Positions 56,816 through 64,000 of a stretch of DNA of 64,000 nucleotides are shown in pieces. The stretch is from Micrasema longulum (Eukaryota; Arthropoda; Insecta; Trichoptera; Brachycentridae), in NCBI GenBank assembly GCA_022494885.1, contig JAGVSM010004869.1:62001-126000 (forward strand). Reading direction: 5' to 3'. The position numbers and the translations under genes were made by a program. Below the pieces are notes generated by a model, which saw only the letters and a program-made list of their open reading frames with translations, made no database searches and was not told the DNA's origin. The stretch's first letter is position 1. The number at the start of each line of letters is the position of its first letter.

Positions 56816-57559
56816 ACCATTAATTTACGTCACGCTGAAAATTACGCAAGATATCTGTCTTCTACAGCAAAAAAATATTTATACACCCTGTATTGGTAAG
56901 CCTTATTGGTAGAACCTAGTCATACCAACGTTCCCGTTACATTTCAATCTGCGATCGAATTTTTATGCAAAGTGTATTAAGCGCATTTTCGCTAGTAAGC
57001 ACGGGGAATTTCCAAATAAAACGAGGTATAAAACCGAATGTAGAATGTTCAAATTGGATTTCGGGACGTCAAAAGCTTTCCTAAGATTGTGAGAAATTTA
57101 ATGAAAGCCTTCAGATTTCTATACGGTCACGGAGAAGAGTGCTATTATAAGGATTTCATATTTCGAACAATGGAAATGACTTGGTCCTGTTCAATTTAAC
57201 AGCGTTAATTATGAGAATCTTTTGGTCCTTCGAGCCGGATAAGTGCTACATGAATGATTTTTATAATCAATTCGATTAAGTTTATCGTAATTTCGATTTT
57301 AGGCACTCTTTAAATTTCCTTTTCTTAATATTAAAATCAAAAAGATTTCACATTTTAAACAATTTAAATGATTTGTTAAATAATTCAACAATTTATTTTT
57401 TAAAAATCTTGGTCCCATAAGCCATAAAAGTGCCAAAATAATAATTATTTAAAATGATTATTTGAATTCACCAATGATAATTGTGATTTGTGTTTATTTT
57501 TCAACTTACTTCAAAAATTGTTTGGTGATTACGATAGTGTTACGCTTAAGAGTTAAAAC
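56816..57559. other. Unassigned stretch, balanced in part
   Basis: Positions 56930-57260 are less AT-rich. GTCCTTCGAGCCGGATAAGT (57222-57241) resembles GTCCTTCAAGCCAGATAAGT at 58666-58685, a short direct repeat. No frame is supported. Confidence 0.35.
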
Positions 57560-57654
57560 ACTTAATCACTGCTGACTGCACCTAAAAGTGCATAGGGCAC
57601 TGCATTGGTACATCCACCGCAGCATACCTCGATCATATTTGTTACATGAAGGTT

Positions 57655-57950
57655 TTTAAAATTTTTTTTTTTTTTTTAATATAGGAGTTGCTTTATTATT
57701 TACCTTGCTTATAATATACAAGGTTTATATTTCAAAAGTGGATTTTTCTGCAAATTAATTTCTTTAAATTTATCTAAACTGTTGGGATCAGGAGGGATAT
57801 ACTAATGTGGCCAATCAGGAACTTCTCAGCATTTGCTTATGTGGAGAGGAAACCACTCAAAACTCTTCAGGAGAAGCCGGCCTGTTGGCAGTAGTCAACA
57901 GGCCTTCCGTTCCACTAGAGGAGTGTTCGGCATTTTCTTCCCTACTTTGG
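57655..57950 (-). mobile_element. Short retroposon family F, copy 2, with target duplication
   Basis: 296 bp between two copies of TTGTTACATGAAGGTT (57639-57654, 57951-57966). A T-run near the left edge is its poly-A on the minus strand. Shares GGAGAAGCCGGCCTG and CCGTTCCACTAGAGGAGTGT with copy 1 at 53783. The long duplication and poly-A indicate target-primed reverse transcription using LINE machinery. Confidence 0.8.
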
Positions 57951-58059
57951 TTGTTACATGAAGGTTAAATGATCCATCTTCCGCTTCATTTGCCAATCCA
58001 TGGACATTTAAATATTCTAACGTTAAACACATTTTCAAATAAACATATGGGCAAAGGTG

Positions 58060-58495
58060 AATATTTTAAATTCTGTAATGTCCTGCCAGTAAAACAACTT
58101 TGTGACTACAAATCGATTGTTGATCCGGAATATATAAAAAAAATCCCACACTCACAACACTGGATTAAAAACTAAGGGCTCCCTGATTGTGCTACGAGTA
58201 ACAAATTACTCGGAGAGCGAACATTTAACTGCGTTATTCCAAAATTGTTCAATGATCTCCCACAAACCATCATTAACAAGTAAGATCTTCAAATAAAAAA
58301 AAAGAACTGAATAAATATCTGTTAAATACTTTTAGCGCCTGTTAACAAACAAATTTGTAAAATATAAATAAAACAATATAAAATAAACCTGTCATAAAAA
58401 AATGTGTCCTCCAGAAAAGTTTTTGGACTTAGTGGGTAACAAATTGTTATGTGTATTTTAAATTATTAAATAAACGCTGCTCTGCAGCACTAAAA
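58060..58495 (+). pseudogene. Non-LTR family G fragment, copy 2
   Basis: QLCDYKSIVDPEYIKKIPHS, then NKLLGERTFNCVIPKLFNDL, PQTIIN. The 3' part ends AATAAACGCTGCTCTGCAGC. The R(E)RTFN..IPKLFN.LP..I segment is the conserved end of a reverse-transcriptase protein. Lies inside the split SINE-V. Confidence 0.65.
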
Positions 58496-58734
58496 TTGAA
58501 ATACGTATTTCATTCCAACCATGCCGGGAATCAAACCCGAGATCTCTTGGATGGTAGACAAACGCACCAAGTATTAGGCCACGAGGCGGACAATTTAATT
58601 GATTAAGTAATTGTAATGGCATATTTAAAGAAAGTAATTAGTTTGATGCGTTAATATTGTATTTGTCCTTCAAGCCAGATAAGTGCTGCGTTAAGATTTT
58701 TTATGACTCAATATATTAAGACAAGCATTATTGA

Positions 58735-59030
58735 CAAAATAAGAAAAGGGGTTGGTTTGGACATGTAGAGCAAATGGACAACAAAAGAACGCTTAAAAGG
58801 GTCTACGATGTGAATATTGATGGATGTATCAAACGAAGAAGACCAAAAAAGTCAGCACGATCAAATCCAACAAATACTTAAAGATAAACATATCATAAGT
58901 AGGAATAATCGGCGTGCATGCATGAGAAGATGTATGAATGTAAAGAAAGCGAGGTTTGTATGCAAAAACAAAGTGATATGGCAATCTATCCTCTCTGCCT
59001 ACCCCTCCGGAGAAACGGCGTGATGGGTTA
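58735..59030 (+). pseudogene. RTE-like 3' end fragment
   Basis: RKGVGLDM (GH/RM region), then KSQHDQIQQILKDKHIISRN, NRRACMRRCMNVKKAR, ending with ATCCTCTCTGCCTACCCC and GAAACGGCGTGATGG. It continues past the end of the 55080-55690 fragment, which has NRRACMTICMNVEKAK in the matching place. Confidence 0.7.
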
Positions 59031-59199
59031 CATTTTTTTATTGTAAAAAAATTGAACATAGTCATATATGTCTTTTGTACTCTGTACCTTTATTTTATAA
59101 CCCCTGAGCCCAAATGTCATTCCTGAAGTAAATGTTTTAATAAAAAGCCTAAAAAAAATATTTGTGAAAATATGTGAAAAAATAAAAGGATTTATAAAT

Positions 59200-59462
59200 G
59201 TCGGCCCCGTGGTGTAATGATCAGCTGGTTTGCCTACCATGCAAGAGGTCTCGAGTTCGATTCCCGACTTGGTTGATATGAAATATTCATTTAAAAGGGT
59301 GTTTTCACACTAGTTTATTTCACAGTCCCAGGACTGGTACCTAAAGCGTAAGACTGATCATCTTACCTTTAAACAACAAAAATGATCAAGATACGCTGCG
59401 ATTGAAGTACCAATACAATGCCCTATGCACCATTAGGTGCGGAAAAAGAATGACGATGAAAA
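59200..59462 (+). repeat. SINE-V, short form, copy 3
   Basis: Head GTCGGCCCCGTGGTGTAATG, box B GAGTTCGATTCCCGACTTGG, body CCCAGGACTGGTACCTAAAG, ACAATGCCCTATGCACC, end GCGGAAAAAGAATGACGATG. Confidence 0.85.
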
Positions 59463-59740
59463 TGTATAGATGTAGATATTTAACACTTATTTACAGCAAT
59501 ACTTACATTATTTTGTCAACTTTGTATTTTATGGTTGATTGCATCAAACTCTAAAGGATATAATAAAATTCCATTCATTCTTTTATAAATGAAAAATCCA
59601 CTTCTAACGTTTGTGAAATAAGAACTTATCTTACCTTTAAAGGTAGGTTATATCTTACACTTGTTTTCGTGTCAATTTACTTTGCAATTGAAGATATTGA
59701 AATCAATTATACAAGAACAAATAAAATAGAAGACTGGATT

Positions 59741-62655
59741 ATGAAACAAGATGACACAGTCACACACTTGACATGTGTCCAAATTAATATTCGATCTGTT
59801 ACTAAATATTGGGACTCATTCATGATATATTTTAAAAATTGTTTGGATAAAATTGATGTAATAATGCTGTGCGAAACGTCTCTAAAAAGTGAGTTAGTCA
59901 ACTTATTTAATATTCCGGGATATAACTCGTATAGTTTTTGTAGAAATAAAAGATCTGGAGGAGGCATTTTGCTTTTCATAGATAAAAATATTGTTTTTCA
60001 ACCTGAATTAATATGTTCTGTAAATTTTGAGAATATTTTTGGAACACTAACATTAAAAATAAAACCAAAATTAACCTACTCGCTGCATATCGACCTCCAA
60101 ATATGAATAAAACTTATTTTCTCAATGAAATAGATCATATTCTTAAAAGTAATTTTCAACATGTGGAAGCAATTCTTATGGGAGATATAAATTTAAATGT
60201 GCTCAATACTCAAGATCCTGTGATAATATCATATGAAAACTTACTTGCAAATAACTATTTTATAAAGTGTATAAATGATGTAACTAGGGAAGCGATTGTT
60301 AGTGGCGAAATTACTAAGTCTTGTATTGATCATATTTATGTTAGATTGATAAGTGAAAATAATATAGCTGCTTGTGTCACCGACACGATGATTGCTGATC
60401 ACTTTATAACAGCAATTCAAATTATATTTAATAAAAATAAATCCATGCCTCAACAAAATAATTTTAATCGTTTGTCTATATTATCTCAAAAACATATTGA
60501 TTATGAAATAAGGAAATATAACTGGAACTCTCTTATAGAAGAATCAAATTGTCTTATACTTTATGATAACTTATATGTCTGCTTCAATGAAATTTATAAA
60601 AAAAGTATAAAAAACATACATTTTAAACCAAAAGCTAGACCCTATGCTATTAAAGAATGGGTCACAAATGATTTATTAGAAAAAATACGAAATAGAGACA
60701 TGTTTTATAAAAGATGGAAAAGTACTCCTACAAATAAATCATATGAAAAAGAGTATAAATTGTTAAGAAATAATGTTACTAAATTAATTAAGATAAATAA
60801 AATTGCTTTTTATGGAAATAAATTCAAACATTGCTTCAATGATACTAAGAAAACTTGGGACGAAATAAATAAGTTGTTAGGAAAAAGGAGTAAAAGCAGT
60901 TGCGATGAAACCATAAATAAATATTTAATAAAGAATGATACTACTCCTAAAAATATTAGTGACGATTTTGTTGATCATTTTACAAAAAGTATAAATAGCA
61001 TGCTACATCATTGTAATAAAAAAACAATTGATGCGTCAATTGACAAACAACCGCAGAGCATGTTTTTGCCTAGAGCAAAAATAAAAGATGTCGTTAATAT
61101 AGTTAAAAAATTTAAAAATAGTAAATCTGCTGGATTTGATAATATTAGAATGTATGATGTAAAAAAACATATTGATTTATTAGGACCAGTATTAACACAT
61201 TTTATTAATTGCATTATACTCCAAGCGGAAATACCAGAATTACTTAAATATAGTATAGTCAGACCCATATATAAAAGTGGTAAACATTCAGACATTAGTA
61301 ACTATCGACCAATAAGTATTTTACCTGTTTTTGAAAAAATATTAGAAAAATACATAGCTCAAAAATTAATTAATTATTTATCAAAATTTTCTATAATTAA
61401 TCAATATCAATATGGTTTCCAAAAGAAAAAGAGTACGGAATTATTATTACAAGACTTTTCAAATGGAATAAATAATGAACTAAATAAAAAATATCACACC
61501 CTTGTTCTATTTATCGACAATTCAAAGGCATTTGATACAATTAACCATTCAAAATTAATAGACACATTAAATGACATTGGAATCAGAGGAAACCTTTTAA
61601 AACTTTTCAAAAATTATTTAACTAATAGAAAAATATGTGTCAAAGTATTAGATGAAAATAGTAAAATAGAACATGTTTCTTCGGGGGTGCCACAAGGATC
61701 AATATTGGGCCCTACCTTGTATATAATATATGTGACAGTCATGTATAATCTATTTAATAATGTCAAACACTATGTATACGCCGATGATACTGCTTTAGTT
61801 GTGTCTCACAAGGACCTCAAAACTGCAGATAAATTATTGCAAGAAGACTTTTTAAACCTGCAAAAATGGTCCCATGATGCAGGTTTAATAATTAATTCAA
61901 AGAAAACCAAACTTATGCACATAAGATCACCGAACTATAAAACTCACACAACACCGTCAATTTTATCACATAACTATACGTGTATCCATAGTGATATTAC
62001 GCAACCGTGCATGTGTGAAAATATTGAAAATATTGAGCAGTATGTTTATTTAGGTTTAACTATAGATTGTAATTTTAAATGGGATGTACATATTCGAAAA
62101 TTGTGTAAGCGATTAAGAGCAATAAGTAATAGAATGTACATATTAAAATATTATGTCCCTGTTAATACTTTACGAATTATTTATTTATCTCTCTCTGAAT
62201 CAATTATACGATACGCCATAACTTCCTGGGGTTTATCAAGTGAAACTAATATTAATTTTATTCAAACCTTGCAAAATTCTATGATCAAATTGCTACTACA
62301 TAAAGATGTATACCGCCAGAGACACAATATTTCAATATCATTAATGTATAAATCTGTAAATAAATTATCTGTTAGGGCTCTACTTTGGTACAAATTAATT
62401 TGTGAGCATGCGTCGCACTTCGAGTATAAACTCAAGTTGGTACATGATTACAACACCAGGTTTACTGGTATGGAAGGGCTAGCTGTTCCTAGATACTGCA
62501 ATAAATATGGCAAAAGGACACAGCAATACAGTATACCTAAAATATTTAATATGTTACCAAACAATATTAAAAATACTGAGTTAAATACAGGAGTTCGACG
62601 TTTGCTCAAATTATGGTTATTAGAAAAAAAAATTTGCATTAGTGATAGTTTTTAA
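59741..62655 (+). pseudogene. Endonuclease-reverse transcriptase (ORF2), one frameshift
   Basis: First in-frame ATG is 59741; the open frame itself reaches back to 59669. The first part (to 60106) carries the AP endonuclease start: VQINIRSVTKYW, MLCETSLKSE, RNKRSGGGILLFIDKN. The frame then shifts. The second frame reads INLLAAYRPPN just before 60103 and stays open to 62655. Numbering that frame from Met 60103: GDINLN at 27-32, DHIYV at 76-80, ADH at 98-100 complete the endonuclease. RT follows: SAGFDNIR, PIYKSGKHSDISNYRPIS, motif A FIDNSKAFD (Asp 472), SGVPQGSILGP at 527-537, catalytic YADD at 559-562, and SKKTKLMHI. Motif A has Asn where Leu is usual, and the IND after motif B is replaced by VTVMY. 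It would nick DNA and copy its own RNA. The shift lies near 60061-60073 and probably reflects one lost base, or a sequencing or assembly error. Confidence 0.85.
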
Positions 62656-62743
62656 TTTTTCAAAATGTAATCTGTAATTGTTTTTCAAGTAAAATTATTG
62701 TTAATGTAGGCTAAGTGTAAATAATTAATGTAATTTATAAGAA

Positions 62744-62778
62744 CCTGCTGACGAGTTGTATGTATGCAACTCAGCAGG
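62744..62778 (+). other. 3' UTR stem-loop of the non-LTR element
   Basis: CCTGCTGACGAGTTG, an eight-base loop TATGTATG, and CAACTCAGCAGG form a 12-bp stem with a three-base bulge (GAC), 37 bp before the AATAAA. In several LINE groups a 3' stem-loop is what the reverse transcriptase recognises; that role here is inferred. Confidence 0.65.
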
Positions 62779-62814
62779 ACTTTAATTTAAGAATTTTTTG
62801 TAAATATTTTTGAA

Positions 62815-62847
<33 letters not shown>

Positions 62848-62914
62848 TAAATTGATACTTGATACTCAAAGTTCATCAATGTTTTAAGATTGCACAATTT
62901 AATTGATTCAGCTG

Positions 62915-63045
62915 TCGGACAATAAAAATGACTCCCGTGATTTCACCTTACATTCATGTGTCAAAATTGATTGAGATATGCTGTAATTGGTGTACCAAAC
63001 CAGTGCCCTGTGCGCCATTAGGTGCGGAAAGGGAATGATGATGAT
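62915..63045 (+). repeat. SINE-V, 3' half only
   Basis: TTACATTCATGTGTCAAAAT, GTGCCCTGTGCGCCATTAGG, GTGCGGAAAGGGAATGATGA. The head is absent. It lies just after the poly-A of the large retrotransposon. Confidence 0.7.
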
Positions 63046-63339
63046 GTTTATTTAAATGCTTTTTTTAAAAACTCTGGTACTGAAAGGGTTAAAATGTTTT
63101 AGCACTCAAATATTTCCTCATTTAAGACATTATATCATCAACTTTTTTTCGTAATCGTATTACTACGGTATTATATTTATATACGAGCTAGAGAATTCGT
63201 AACATTAAGGATAACATGCCGGTGATGACAGAACTGTATTTAAGCCATTTTATCCGAAAATGGCGTTAAAGAGGTTTTGACTCTCGGGTACAGATTTGAT
63301 TTTATTTTGTTTTATTTCGACATTATCCGGATCGAACTT

Positions 63340-63470
63340 GGGACCTCATGAACGATAAGCTAAAGCGCTAAACACTACGCTACAAGGAGAATGTTAAAAT
63401 ATCTACTCTATTTATTATTCAGGATTTTTATTCAAATGTAGCCGTCGAGTGTATTATTACAGGTATGTAC
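63340..63470 (-). repeat. SINE-V, long form, 5' part
   Basis: The minus strand shows CACTCGACGGCTACATTTGA, AATAAAAATCCTGAATAATA, then a head with TCCCAAGTTCGATCCGG. It is cut off after the head. Confidence 0.5.
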
Positions 63471-63917
63471 TATGAATTTATTTTTTTTAAACTGTATGCT
63501 TTTTGTAGTGGATTACGTGTCCAGATAAAATAAATTTATCGTATAAATATACACAAAAGTTGGTATAGAGGATGGGATGAATAAAATGGATGAAGCTAGC
63601 CTGGCTATAAAGTGGCGAACTTAACTCATGTTAGGGTTGCCAATCGATCGAAGGGTTGATAAATGACACCCATGATAATTACATAATATTCCGTGAAACA
63701 TGAACATTTTACGTAAATTAAGATGAACAATGTTCTTTTTAAAACCTTGATCCAACAAAATATACATATATCTACCACTTAAACGTTTCTTATGTAGAAA
63801 AACACATTCTTCCGAATTTTTCTATTACCATTGTTTTTAGAAACGACTTGTTTTTGAAATAATTCTTGTCAAGCTCTTACTTGAAAATATAAAATTCTCC
63901 AACATTATTTTTAGTTT

Positions 63918-64000
63918 TTTCATTTTTTTGTCAACATGGACTGGATTCAACCCCCCTAGGGAGCTGTTAATATTAACATATAACAACAAACACAAAATAC
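63918..64000 (+). mobile_element. Foldback family 1, start of a copy at the window edge
   Basis: TTTTTTGTCAACATGGACTG, GATTCAACCCCCCTAGGGAG, CTGTTAATATTAACATATAA match the family 1 end. It continues beyond the window. Confidence 0.65.

Larger units (their letters stand above)
57560..58600 (-). repeat. SINE-V split by two insertions
   Basis: The minus-strand SINE is in three pieces: tail and body 57560-57654, body 57967-58050, and head 58496-58600 (CTCGGGTTTGATTCCCGGCA on the minus strand). Between the first two lies retroposon F with a 16-bp target duplication. Between the second and third lies a family G fragment. Confidence 0.7.
59669..62843 (+). mobile_element. Near-complete non-LTR retrotransposon with poly-A
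   Basis: Includes the endonuclease/reverse-transcriptase frame, a 3' untranslated region with a stem-loop (62744-62778), an AATAAA at 62816-62821 and an A-run to 62843. No ORF1-type frame precedes it, so either the 5' end is missing or the family has one long frame. The 5' border and target duplication could not be fixed. It is the least decayed element in the window. By protein style it belongs to the CR1/Jockey-type groups; I cannot place it further. Confidence 0.85.

Noticed and set aside
60060..60075. Programmed -1 ribosomal frameshift in the LINE
   Set aside because: The A-rich run does not form a proper slippery heptamer in the reading frame (AAA TTA after A), and the motif INLLAAYRPPN would normally be in the same frame as the endonuclease start.
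1..64000. CRISPR array, phage, operon or secondary-metabolite cluster
   Set aside because: No spaced identical repeats of CRISPR type, no bacterial gene spacing and no such protein families; the content is typical of an arthropod nuclear genome.

Overview
The window looks like a piece of nuclear genome from an arthropod, most likely an insect. It is very AT-rich and gene-poor. There are no bacterial operons, ribosome-binding sites or CRISPR arrays. The coding-like sequence is almost all decayed transposable elements of arthropod type: non-LTR retrotransposons, a mariner, tRNA-derived SINEs and foldback elements. The species cannot be named from the sequence alone.

Host gene. The only non-transposon coding signal I can support is a plus-strand gene whose 3' part crosses the middle of the window. 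Three candidate exons (29697-29872, 35830-35886, 44751-44854) have good splice sites and matching phases. They join into an immunoglobulin-like domain end, a 19-codon linker and a hydrophobic C-terminal tail that could be a GPI-anchor signal or a short membrane segment. A stop codon and an AATAAA signal (45026-45031) follow. The introns of about 6 and 9 kb, and the flanks, are filled with mobile elements. Upstream exons must lie outside the window or were not recognised.

Mobile elements, left to right. At 2-3.3 kb a minus-strand RTE-like fragment is interrupted by another non-LTR piece. At 5.4-6.3 kb lies a 5'-truncated non-LTR with its poly-A on the minus strand. At 7.6-13.6 kb are several palindromic elements, including two 700-bp foldback copies and an old tandem duplication. 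At 14-18.5 kb are remnants of several non-LTR families and a SINE. At 19.5-28.2 kb foldback family 1, SINEs and three copies of one non-LTR family (family A) are mixed and nested. At 28.4-37.2 kb the first two host exons sit among C-terminal reverse-transcriptase fragments of families B, C and D. At 37.3-45.5 kb are foldback and SINE copies, an R1-like fragment and the last host exon. At 47.2-49.3 kb is a dead mariner with a non-LTR fragment inserted in it. At 50-59.5 kb are more fragments, including a SINE split by two other insertions. At 59.7-62.85 kb is the best-preserved element: a non-LTR retrotransposon with endonuclease and reverse transcriptase, broken by one frameshift, with a 3' stem-loop and poly-A.

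No cooperating gene system such as a pathway or defence island is visible. The points of most interest are the partial host gene, the abundant foldback families whose boundaries look retroposon-like in one case, and several nested insertions with readable target-site duplications that give a relative order of events. Family letters (A to G), SINE-V and foldback families 1 and 2 are my own working labels, assigned by eye within this window.
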